Origin: Acetatifactor sp.
GTDB lineage: Bacteria; Bacillota; Clostridia; Lachnospirales; Lachnospiraceae
Assembly: GCA_018385425.1 (NCBI GenBank)
Contig: JAHBAA010000132.1
Span: 1 to 46,339, forward strand
Reading direction: 5' to 3'
Length of the DNA: 46,339 nucleotides
Positions within the stretch are counted from its first letter, which is position 1, and each line of letters starts with the position of its first letter. This document shows positions 24,106 through 33,100 of this stretch, piece after piece. The notes under the pieces are model-generated. The model saw nothing but the letters and a program-made list of their open reading frames with translations, was not told the origin of the DNA and did no database searches. The position numbers and the translations under genes were made by a program.

Positions 24106-24870
24106 ATGGAAAATCAAAAAGAAATAACACAGATGAAAAATCGTTTCAAAGAACTGGCAGAAAGATCCTACAGGCAGGGAGTTTTTACCTTTACCGGTTT
24201 TCTGGGTCTGGGCGAGATGGACGTCTTCTGGCAGCAGGAGTCGGAGCTTGCCTATGCTGGTTTTCGCATGGACGGCGGTTATCCGGAAGCGGACCGTTGC
24301 GTGATTCGATTTGGCAAAGAAGAGGAACTGGGATACTCAGTTCCTTTTCCGATTTGTTGTATTCGCATCGCTCCTGTTGCCATGAAATTTGCTGACAAGC
24401 TGTCTCACAGAGACTTTCTGGGAGCGTTGATGAATCTGGGAATCGAGCGAAGCACACTGGGAGACATCAGGATAGGTGAAAAATGTGGTTTCCTGTTTTG
24501 CCTGGAATCCATTGCTCCTTTTATCTGCGAGCATCTGACACAGGTAAAGCATACCACAGTGACCTGCAAGGTCATCGAGACCCCGGAAGAGTATCCGAGG
24601 GAGGAGCCTGAACTGTTGACCATCCAGGTGCAGTCCCTGAGGGTGGATGCAGTGATTGCCAAGGTGTTCAATCTCTCCAGAGAAAAGAGCATCGAACTGT
24701 TTCGTTCCGGCAAAGTGTTTGTGGCCGGGAGACTGTGCGAAAATAATTCACGAATTTTAAAGCAGGGGGAGAGCGTCAGTGTCCGTGGCTATGGAAAGCT
24801 ACTACTGGCGGAAGAAGCCAAAGAGACGAGAAAGGGAAAACTATCTGTGCAGGCTGCTGTGTTTCGATAG
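24106..24870 (+). CDS. ylmH: YlmH-type S4-domain RNA-binding protein
   Basis: This 254-residue cytoplasmic protein has a central block, FLGALMNLGIERSTLGDI (residues 104-121), characteristic of YlmH, and a C-terminal S4 RNA-binding domain (about 183-245, SLRVDAVIAKVFNLSREKS). YlmH (RqcP2) is reported to act on stalled 50S subunits in ribosome-associated quality control. In many Firmicutes it lies in the sepF-ylmG-ylmH-divIVA cluster; here it is instead downstream of metal-type GTPases by 11 bases and upstream of a CmpB-like gene by 9 bases. The ribosome site is weak (AAAGG). Confidence 0.85.
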   Translation: MENQKEITQMKNRFKELAERSYRQGVFTFTGFLGLGEMDVFWQQESELAYAGFRMDGGYPEADRCVIRFGKEEELGYSVPFPICCIRIAPVAMKFADKLSHRDFLGALMNLGIERSTLGDIRIGEKCGFLFCLESIAPFICEHLTQVKHTTVTCKVIETPEEYPREEPELLTIQVQSLRVDAVIAKVFNLSREKSIELFRSGKVFVAGRLCENNSRILKQGESVSVRGYGKLLLAEEAKETRKGKLSVQAAVFR

Positions 24871-24879
24871 AGGTGGGTT

Positions 24880-25887
24880 ATGTATCAGTATTCAGTGATT
24901 CAATGGTTGTTTTTCTTCTATTTATATTGCTTTTTGGGGTGGTGCTTTGAGTCCTCCTATGTATCCGTCTGCTCGCGGAAGCTGACTAACAGAGGCTTCC
25001 TGCGTGGTCCTTTTCTGCCGATCTACGGAAGCGGTGCGATCATGATGCTGGTGGTGTCCAGACCCTTTCAGGACAATCTGATCCTGACTTATCTGGCAGG
25101 ATGCGTGGGAGCCACGGCACTGGAGTACGTCACCGGTGTGGCGATGGAGGCACTCTTCAAGGTGCGTTACTGGGACTATTCCAAGAAAAAGTTCCAGTTT
25201 CAGGGACATATCTGCCTCAGCTCCACCTTGGCCTGGGGCGCATTTACAGTGCTGATGACGAGAGTGATCCATCAGCCTATCGAGGAGCTGGTGCTTTCCA
25301 TCCCTCAGACAGTATTGACTGTGGTCACGAGCATTTTGACGGTGCTGTTGGGAGTTGATCTTTGTATATCCTTCCGTGCCGCTATGGATCTGCGCAATCT
25401 GCTGATCAAGCTGGAACAGCTTAGAGAAGAGATGGGTCATATCCAGAAGCGTGTGGATGTGGTGATCGCGCTGTCTAAGGAAGAGCTGGAGAACAAAAAG
25501 GAAGAGTTTGCCGAAACGGTTGCCGCCCAGAAGGCAGAGCTTGCAAAAAACGTTTCGGAACGCAAGGCAGAGAGAGCCGACAGGCGTGCCGAAGTCATTC
25601 TGACGATCAGAGAAAAACGTATGGAGCTGGAGGCAAGACTGGGATACGCCAGAGAACTGATTCAGGAAAGACACGATCAGCGCGTGGAACATCACAGGGA
25701 GGAGCTGCAGGAGCTGAAGAGCAGGCTGGCCGGTATCGGGGAGTCTTCCGAGAAGCTGTTGAATGTGAAAAATATCGTGCAGCGCAGCCTCGTCCGTTCC
25801 AACCCTTCCATGACTTCGGTGAAGTTTAAAGAAGCTTTGGAGGAACTGAAAGCACGAATCAATGAAAAGAAAGAGAACGACAACTAG
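24880..25887 (+). CDS. CmpB-type putative ABC transporter permease with C-terminal coiled coil
   Basis: This 335-residue protein has four to five transmembrane helices in residues 1-170 carrying the family signature (FLGWCFESSYVSV, RGFLRGPFLPIYGSGA). A long charged coiled coil (about 180-330) rich in Lys, Glu and Arg follows. It belongs to the ABC_trans_CmpB family (PF06541), labelled as putative permeases but without proven transport, and no ATPase gene is adjacent. The coiled coil would lie on one face of the membrane and could be structural. It is the last gene of the operon, followed by a terminator at 25899. Confidence 0.75.
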   Translation: MYQYSVIQWLFFFYLYCFLGWCFESSYVSVCSRKLTNRGFLRGPFLPIYGSGAIMMLVVSRPFQDNLILTYLAGCVGATALEYVTGVAMEALFKVRYWDYSKKKFQFQGHICLSSTLAWGAFTVLMTRVIHQPIEELVLSIPQTVLTVVTSILTVLLGVDLCISFRAAMDLRNLLIKLEQLREEMGHIQKRVDVVIALSKEELENKKEEFAETVAAQKAELAKNVSERKAERADRRAEVILTIREKRMELEARLGYARELIQERHDQRVEHHREELQELKSRLAGIGESSEKLLNVKNIVQRSLVRSNPSMTSVKFKEALEELKARINEKKENDN

Positions 25888-25898
25888 AAAATGACGGG

Positions 25899-25937
25899 AG
25901 GCGTCCCCGGATCATCGGATCCTGGAGACGCCTTTTC
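25899..25937 (+). terminator. Terminator of the protease-GTPase-ylmH operon
   Basis: AGGCGTC (25899-25905) pairs with GACGCCT (25927-25933), with an inner GGATC/GATCC stem, followed by TTTT. Confidence 0.8.
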
Positions 25938-25973
25938 TATTTCGCTTCCTCAAAAAGTGTTTTCCGGAAGCAA

Positions 25974-26031
25974 TCTTAATCACATCTTAAACATTTCCCC
26001 CATTTATTGTTAAGGAAAAATCTGATACACT
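25974..26031 (+). promoter_or_regulatory. Promoter with tandem TCTTAA repeats ahead of two-component genes
   Basis: TCTTAA occurs at 25974-25979 and again at 25985-25990, one helical turn apart (11 bases), a spacing typical of OmpR/PhoB-family binding sites. Downstream is an extended -10 (TGATACACT, 26023-26031) without a good -35. This fits an activator-dependent, self-regulated promoter. Confidence 0.5.
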
Positions 26032-26078
26032 GTGGATAGTAAGTTTGAAGAGGTTTTAGAGCCAAGGGAGGAAGCTGA

Positions 26079-26771
26079 ATGTATAATATACTGATCTGCG
26101 ATGACGAGAGGGATATTGTGAACGCTCTGAAAATCTATCTGCGGGATCCGAATTATCAACTGTTCGAGGCCTATGACGGGGCACAGGCGCTGCAGATCGC
26201 CAGAGAGAATACGCTGCATCTGATCCTGATGGATGTGATGATGCCGAACATGGACGGCATGGAGGCTATGGAGCGGATCCGGGAACACAGCAATGTCCCC
26301 ATCATCATGCTGACGGCGAAATCAGAGGATAATGACAAGATCCTTGGGCTTACGGCCGGGGCAGACGATTATATCACCAAGCCCTTCAATCCCATTGAGG
26401 TGACGGCAAGAGTGAAGTCCCAGCTTCGCCGGTATATGCAGCTTGGCTCCGGGGTGGAGCAGCAGGGCATCTACCGCTGTGGAGCGCTGGAACTGGATGA
26501 CGGACAGAAGCAGGTCCGGGTGGATGGAGAAGAGGTGGCGCTGACGCCCACAGAGTACGAGATCCTGAAGCTGTTGATGCAGCACCCGGGAATCGTCTTT
26601 TCGCCAAAAGAGCTGTACCAGCGGATCTGGAATGATCTGCCCTACGGCAGCGAGAACACGGTAGCGGTACATATCAGACATTTGAGGGAAAAAGTAGAGA
26701 TCAATCCTGCTGAGCCCAGATATTTAAAGGTGGTCTGGGGACAGGGATATAAGATTGAAAAGGGAAAGTAG
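26079..26771 (+). CDS. OmpR/PhoB-family response regulator
   Basis: This 230-residue DNA-binding regulator has a receiver domain (1-120) with acidic pocket DD8-9, phospho-acceptor Asp52 (LILMDVMMP) and Lys101 (ITKPF), and a winged-helix DNA-binding domain (about 130-228, ending VVWGQGYKIEK). It resembles VanR-like regulators. Its ribosome site is GGGAGGAAG. The kinase gene follows 10 bases after its stop, so they form a pair. Tandem TCTTAA sites upstream suggest autoregulation. No obvious dedicated target gene is adjacent. Confidence 0.92.
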   Translation: MYNILICDDERDIVNALKIYLRDPNYQLFEAYDGAQALQIARENTLHLILMDVMMPNMDGMEAMERIREHSNVPIIMLTAKSEDNDKILGLTAGADDYITKPFNPIEVTARVKSQLRRYMQLGSGVEQQGIYRCGALELDDGQKQVRVDGEEVALTPTEYEILKLLMQHPGIVFSPKELYQRIWNDLPYGSENTVAVHIRHLREKVEINPAEPRYLKVVWGQGYKIEKGK

Positions 26772-26781
26772 GAGGACAGAC

Positions 26782-28818
26782 ATGGAAGAGAGAGAATTTA
26801 CAGATTGCGAAGAAATGGGAGAACAGCCGAAACAGCAGGAATCGGAAACGGTTCCTCCCGTTAGGATTCAAAAGAAGAGAAAGTTTACGCTTCGGGGATG
26901 TTTCCTGGCGAAGCTTTTGGCTTTTTTAATGTTCATGCTTGGCGCAGCGGCAGCGATTGCCGGTGGGGTGTGCTGTATCATTGCCATAGACAGTGGTATG
27001 TACCGCAATGATTATGAATTTTCTGCGATGGAACTGCTCCGCGGGGAGGCATACAGGTTCGGAGAACAGATCTTGCCCTGGGTGATCTATGACGAGAAGG
27101 AACCCTTGGAAAGTCTTCTGAGCAACAATGCGTTGGAGGCGGAACTGGGCTATATTCCCGATCCCGACGGAGGAGAGGTTGAATGGGTCTGGTCCAGCTA
27201 TTCGCATCCTAAGGAGCTGGAGGGTCACAAGTATGCGGATGCCTATATTTATCTTCCGGACAAGGATACGTTGGAGAATGCGTCAAGCAAGAAATTTGAA
27301 GGATGGAGAGGAGAGTATGCCATCGTCCGGGTATATTTTGACCTGACCTTCCCTGTGCATAACCAGGCATGGCAGATCTACGAATCTGCACGGCTTCTGT
27401 ACCTGTACCGCTATGAGTGTATCGGTGTGACGCTTCTGGGTGCCGGTCTTGCCCTGATCATGTTTTTCTTCCTGCTTGGCAGCGTGGGGCACAGAAACGG
27501 CAAGGAGGGAATCCAGCCCAGTGCGTTCCGTGTGATTTCCTTTGATCTCCTGACGGTCCTGACAGCAGGTGCTGTGCTCTCTGTGGGACTTGTGGGCTCA
27601 GAGCTGATCTATAACGCCTTCGGCGCCGAGGAGAGTCTTCTGGAAATCGTTTTGATCTGCGCCTACATTCTGTTTTGTGCCGTCATCGGTATGCTGTACC
27701 TGATGGAGTTCGCCAACAGGGTCAAGGAGGGCAGATGGTGGAGACATACGATCGTCTATTCTGTGCTTACCTTCTGTTTCCGACTGTTGAAGAGATTGGC
27801 GGGAGTCGTGTTTCAATCTGCAAGACGTGTGTCCATGATCCGCGTTACACTGCTGGTCACTCTGGGAATTACCTTTTGTGAGTTTGTGGGAATCGTCGGA
27901 TTTGACAGGGATGCGGTAGCCGTGTTCTGGCTGATCGAGAAGTTCTTTTTGCTGCCGTTTATCTTTTATCTGGCCTATTGCTGCAAGAAACTGTTTTATG
28001 CCGGAAAGCAGTTGGCGGAGGGGAAAGAGAATTATCGTGTGGACACCGCTCGAATGATCGGCTCATTGAAGGAGCACGGGGAAAACCTGAACAATATTTC
28101 CGAGGGAATCGGGAAAGCTGTAGATGCAAGAATGAGAAGCGAGCGTTTGAAGACGGAGCTGATCACCAATGTATCCCATGACATCAAAACCCCGCTCACC
28201 TCTATCATCAATTATGCCACCCTGATCAGTGAGATGGAGACCGGAAACGAACAGCTGGATGAATACTCCGATGTTCTGGTCCGACAGTCCAACCGGTTGA
28301 AGAAGCTGTTGGAAGATCTGGTGGAGGCATCCAAGGCCAGCACCGGCAATCTGGAGGTGCAGATGGGACGCTGCGATGTGGGCGTATTGCTGACCCAGGC
28401 AGTGGGGGAATATGAGACCAGGATGACGGAGAAGGGATTGGAGATCCGTTCCACGATTCCCGAGGAACCTGTGTTCATCCAGGCGGACGGTCGACATTTA
28501 TGGAGAGTATTTGACAACCTGATGAACAATATACTAAAGTATGCTCAGGAGAATTCCAGAGTGTACCTGAGTCTGGATCGGAAGGAAGGCAGGGTGGAGG
28601 TCATCTTCCGCAATATGTCCAAATATCCCCTGGATATCTCCGCAGAGGAACTGGAGGAACGCTTCGCCAGAGGGGACAAATCCAGACATCTGGAGGGCAA
28701 CGGACTGGGTCTCTCCATTGCGAAAAGTCTGACAGAGCTGCAGAAGGGCACCTTTGAGATCATCGTGGACGGCGACCTGTTCAAGGTAGTGCTCACCTTC
28801 CCTGCAGACGCAGAGTAG
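26782..28818 (+). CDS. Membrane sensor histidine kinase with multi-helix sensor domain
   Basis: This 678-residue kinase has a short cytoplasmic N-terminus, one helix (about 48-72), an external domain of about 140 residues, then about five more helices (about 215-410). The kinase core follows: HisKA with phospho-acceptor His466 (NVSHDIKTPLTS) and HATPase with the N-box NLMNNILKY (about 582) and G-box GNGLGLSIA (about 640). The core resembles VanS-like kinases. The sensor part, with a large external loop and several helices, is longer than typical, so the ligand cannot be guessed. ATG 26782 with TAGGAGG (26769-26775) is preferred over 26755, which would overlap the regulator gene. Confidence 0.9.
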   Translation: MEEREFTDCEEMGEQPKQQESETVPPVRIQKKRKFTLRGCFLAKLLAFLMFMLGAAAAIAGGVCCIIAIDSGMYRNDYEFSAMELLRGEAYRFGEQILPWVIYDEKEPLESLLSNNALEAELGYIPDPDGGEVEWVWSSYSHPKELEGHKYADAYIYLPDKDTLENASSKKFEGWRGEYAIVRVYFDLTFPVHNQAWQIYESARLLYLYRYECIGVTLLGAGLALIMFFFLLGSVGHRNGKEGIQPSAFRVISFDLLTVLTAGAVLSVGLVGSELIYNAFGAEESLLEIVLICAYILFCAVIGMLYLMEFANRVKEGRWWRHTIVYSVLTFCFRLLKRLAGVVFQSARRVSMIRVTLLVTLGITFCEFVGIVGFDRDAVAVFWLIEKFFLLPFIFYLAYCCKKLFYAGKQLAEGKENYRVDTARMIGSLKEHGENLNNISEGIGKAVDARMRSERLKTELITNVSHDIKTPLTSIINYATLISEMETGNEQLDEYSDVLVRQSNRLKKLLEDLVEASKASTGNLEVQMGRCDVGVLLTQAVGEYETRMTEKGLEIRSTIPEEPVFIQADGRHLWRVFDNLMNNILKYAQENSRVYLSLDRKEGRVEVIFRNMSKYPLDISAEELEERFARGDKSRHLEGNGLGLSIAKSLTELQKGTFEIIVDGDLFKVVLTFPADAE

Positions 28819-28829
28819 TTCGGCAGAAT

Positions 28830-28878
28830 CCTCTCAAATTTTTTTTCTTTCCGGAGAAAAAGTTTGAGAGGTTTTTTT
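28830..28878 (+). terminator. Terminator of the two-component operon
   Basis: CCTCTCAAA (28830-28838) pairs with TTTGAGAGG (28863-28871), with a T/A-rich inner extension, followed by seven T. Confidence 0.85.
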
Positions 28879-28912
28879 GTGCAATTTGAGTGATGAAAGG
28901 AATGGAAAACTA

Positions 28913-28921
28913 TGCTATAAT
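28913..28921 (+). promoter_or_regulatory. Extended -10 promoter of ispG-polC
   Basis: TGCTATAAT (28913-28921) is a perfect extended -10 element; no good -35 is visible at the right distance. Transcription would start near 28928, giving a leader of about 100 bases. Confidence 0.6.
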
Positions 28922-29030
28922 CTTCCTTACAGTTGTCGGAGTTTCCGATGACAGGAGAGAATGTGTGAGACAGATCCGGAAAGAAGCGTTTTGCTGCAGT
29001 TTTGCAGATTGAAAAAGGATGGGTAAAAAA

Positions 29031-30086
29031 ATGTACAGAGAAAAGACGAAAATCATAAAGATAGGAGACAGATACATCGGCGGCGGAAATCCGATCCTGA
29101 TCCAATCCATGACCAATACAAAGACTGAGGATGTGGAGGCAACCGTGGCACAGATCCTTGCGCTGGAGAAGGCAGGCTGCGAGATCATTCGCTGTACGGT
29201 CCCTACTTTGGAGGCGGCTAAGGCTCTGGCTGAGATCAAAAAGAGGATTCATATCCCTCTCGTGGCAGACATTCACTTTGATTACCGAATGGCCATCGCA
29301 GCCATAGAAAACGGTGCAGACAAGATCCGCATCAATCCCGGCAATATCGGCAGTCCCGAGAATCTGAAGGCAGTGGTGGAAGCTGCGAAGGAACGCAATA
29401 TTCCCATCAGAGTCGGTGTCAACAGCGGTTCTCTGGAGAAGAGTCTGGTGGAGAAATACGGTGGTGTCACGGCAGAGGGAATTGTGGAAAGTGCGCTGGA
29501 TAAGGTTCGGATGATAGAGGAGTATGATTATGATAACCTCGTGATCAGCATCAAATCCTCCGACTGTATGATGTGTGTAAAGGCTCACGAACTGTTGGCG
29601 GGCAAGACCCCCTATCCGCTCCATGTAGGCATCACCGAATCCGGCACGGTTCAAAGCGGTAATATCAAGTCTGCCATCGGGCTGGGGATCATCTTGCATC
29701 AGGGAATCGGTGACACCATTCGCGTGTCCCTGACGGGGGACCCTGTGGAGGAGATCAAGTCTGCGAAGCTGATCCTTCGGACGCTTGGGCTTCGCAAGGG
29801 CGGCATCGAGGTGGTGTCCTGTCCCACCTGCGGCAGAACCCAGATCGATCTGATCGGACTGGCAACACAGGTGGAACAGCTTGTGGAAAATTATGACTAT
29901 GATATCAAGGTTGCGGTGATGGGCTGCGCGGTCAATGGACCGGGAGAGGCAAAGGAGGCAGACCTTGGTATTGCAGGGGGACGCTCCGAAGGACTTCTCA
30001 TTCGAAGGGGAGAGATCATTCGAAAGATTCCTGAGGAGAAGCTTCTGGAGGCCCTGAAGGAAGAACTGGATAACTGGAAAAAGTAG
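29031..30086 (+). CDS. ispG: 4-hydroxy-3-methylbut-2-enyl diphosphate synthase
   Basis: This iron-sulfur enzyme of the MEP isoprenoid pathway (351 residues) converts MEcPP to HMBPP. The TIM-barrel part starts with [20 protein letters not shown], and cluster cysteines are visible in CPTCGRTQ (about residues 265-272) and in [11 protein letters not shown] (about 299-309). An in-frame ATG at 29019 exists but sits only one base after AAAAAGG; ATG 29031 gives the normal N-terminus (MYREKTK) and is chosen, although the spacing to AAAAAGG is then long. It is followed 63 bases later by polC, a neighbour order common in Clostridia. Confidence 0.94.
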   Translation: MYREKTKIIKIGDRYIGGGNPILIQSMTNTKTEDVEATVAQILALEKAGCEIIRCTVPTLEAAKALAEIKKRIHIPLVADIHFDYRMAIAAIENGADKIRINPGNIGSPENLKAVVEAAKERNIPIRVGVNSGSLEKSLVEKYGGVTAEGIVESALDKVRMIEEYDYDNLVISIKSSDCMMCVKAHELLAGKTPYPLHVGITESGTVQSGNIKSAIGLGIILHQGIGDTIRVSLTGDPVEEIKSAKLILRTLGLRKGGIEVVSCPTCGRTQIDLIGLATQVEQLVENYDYDIKVAVMGCAVNGPGEAKEADLGIAGGRSEGLLIRRGEIIRKIPEEKLLEALKEELDNWKK

Positions 30087-30149
30087 ACAAAGGTCCTGAC
30101 AACGGGGCTTGCTTTGTCTGACAGATGCTTAAGAAAGAAGGAGATCAAA

Positions 30150-33100
30150 ATGGCAACCCCGTTTTTTGAGGTGTTTTCAACTTTACAACTGAAGGATGCA
30201 CTGAGGGATGTGATGGAGCAGACTGTGGTGGAGAGAATTTCCTCCCCCAAAAACAGAAATATGCTGCACATTTATCTTCTCAGCAAACGTCTGATTCAAA
30301 AGGAAGATATCTGGCGTGTGGAGAAGGAGATCAAGAGACAGCTCTTTTCCAAGTCGCCGGTTGAGATCAAGATCCATGAGAAATATGAGCTGTCCTCCCA
30401 ATACACCGTGGAGAATCTGATGAATATATATCTGGAGAGCATGCTGGAAGAGATCAAGCAATACAGTCATGTGATCTATCTGGCTGTGAGAGGGGCAGTG
30501 TTTCAATATCCGGAGCAGAATGTGCTGGTGATGGTTCTGGAGGACACCCCTTTGACAAAGGAGAGAGAGGGCGAGATCCTTCGTATTTTTCGCAAGATCC
30601 TCAATGAGAGATGCGGTCTTTCCTGTGACATTCAGATCGGGTACCGGGAGGCGAAGACCGGAAAGTTTGCAGAGGATGACGAACTGAAGATCCGTATGAA
30701 GGTGAATGAGATCTGTAAGAGAGTCAAGCACTCCGGTGGGAAATCATTTCCGGGCGAAAAGGCATCTCAGGGAGAGGAGAAGAAGGAGCAGGCTCCCGGA
30801 GAGACAAAGCAGATACAGGAGAAGGATACCGCAAAGAGTGCAGAGAAGAATCCGAGAGAGAAGACGGCAGGAGCACCCGGAAAGACGAAGATCTTCCAGC
30901 ACGGTGATTTCAGACGCGGAGAGTTTGCGAGAAAACAGCCGAGAAACGGCGACTATATGAAGGCGATGAAGCAGGAGGATGTGGCGGATCTGCTCTACGG
31001 CAGCGATTTCGAAGGGGAATCCATGGCTGTGGAAGAGGTGATCGGAGAGATCGGTTCCGTCATCGTCCGCGGAAAAGTGCTGAAGGTGGATACGAGAGAG
31101 ATCAAAAACGAGAAGACTATCTTCACCTTCATTATCACTGATTTCACGGATTCTATCTCTGTCAAACTGTTTGTCAGAAACGATTGGGTGGCGGAACTGT
31201 CTGCCTCTCTGGCACCGGGTACTTTTGTCAAATTGAAGGGCATTGTGAAGCTGGATCCCTTTGATCATGATCTGGTGATCAACTCGGTAGCCGGAATCAA
31301 GAAAATTGCGGATTTCACGACCAGTCGGATGGATACTGCGGCTCATAAGCGTGTGGAACTGCATTGTCACACCAAGATGAGCGATATGGATGGTGTCTCG
31401 GAAGCAAAGGATATCGTGAAGCGGGCTTATCAGTGGGGGCATCGCGCCATCGCCATCACAGACCATGGGGTGGTTCAGGGCTTTACTGATGCGAATCATA
31501 CCTGGGAGGATCTCTGGAAAAAGGAGAAAGGAAAGCGCAAGGAGAAAGGCGAGGAGAATCCGGACAGACAGGACTTTTTCAAGATCCTGTACGGCGTAGA
31601 GGCGTATCTGGTAGATGACCTGAAACAGGTGGTGACCGGGGATGCGGGGCAGCGTCTGGATGAAGACTTTGTGGTATTCGATATTGAAACTACGGGTTTT
31701 TCCCCTGTGAACAATCGGATCATTGAGATCGGTGCAGTCAAGGTAGTGGGAGGAGAAGTGACAGACCGATTCTCCACCTTTGTCAATCCCAGGGTTCCCA
31801 TTCCCTTTGAGATCGAGAAGCTGACAGGTATCTCGGATGATATGGTACTGGATGCACCGGACATCGAGACGGTGCTGCCTGATTTTCTGGAGTTTTGCAG
31901 GGATTGTGTGTTGGTGGCCCACAATGCCAATTTTGATATGAGCTTCATTATGGAGAACTGTCGTCGGCTGGGATACCCTGCTGAGTTTACCTATGTGGAT
32001 ACCGTGGGCATTGCCAGGATGCTGCTGCCCAATCAGGCGAAGCACACCCTGGATGCGGTGGCAAAGACCTTGAATATTTCCCTGGAGAATCATCACAGGG
32101 CAGTGGATGATGCGGAATGTACCGCGTGGATCTTTGTGAAGTTTATTCAGATGCTGGCTGATCGGGGCGTTGCCGCACTGTCTCAGATCAACGAGATGGC
32201 GGCAGACAGTGTGGATCTGGTGAAACGGCAGACCTCTTATCATGCGATCATTCTTGCGAAGAATGATATGGGGCGAATCAACTTGTACCGCCTGATCACC
32301 CAGTCCCACCTGACCTATTTCAACCGTCATCCCCGCATCCCCAAATCTCTCGTCATGAAATACCGGGAAGGACTGATTCTGGGAAGCGCCTGTGAGGCGG
32401 GAGAACTGTATCGGGCGCTGTTGGACGGACAGAGTGATATGCAGATCGCCAGACTGGTGGATTTTTATGATTATCTGGAGATACAGCCCACCGGCAACAA
32501 TCTGTTCATGATTCGTTCCGAGAAGATCCGCAATGTCAATTCCGTGGAGGATATTCAGAATCTCAATCGCCGCATCGTGAAGCTGGGGGAGCAGTTCCAT
32601 AAGCCTGTAGTGGCAACCTGTGACGTTCACTTTCTGGATCCGGAGGATGAGATCTACAGACGGATCATCATGGCCGGAAAGGGCTTTGAAGATGCAGATG
32701 ATCAGGCACCCCTGTATCTCCATACCACGGATGAGATGCTGGAGGAGTTTTCTTATCTGGGCAGTGAGAAGGCCTATGAGGTTGTGGTGCGCAACTCCAA
32801 TCTGATCGCGGATATGTGTGAGTGCATCTCGCCGGTGCGCCCGGACAAGTGTCCTCCCGTGATCCCCAACAGTGACGGTATGCTGCGGAAGATCTGTGAA
32901 GACAGAGCCCATGAGATCTATGGACCCGAACTTCCGTCTGTTGTCGATGAACGTCTTCAGAGAGAACTGAAGTCTATCATTGGAAACGGCTATGCCGTGA
33001 TGTATATCATTGCGCAAAAACTTGTATGGAAGTCGGTGGAAGATGGGTACCTGGTAGGTTCCAGAGGCTCGGTGGGAAGTTCGTTTGCTGCTACGATGGC

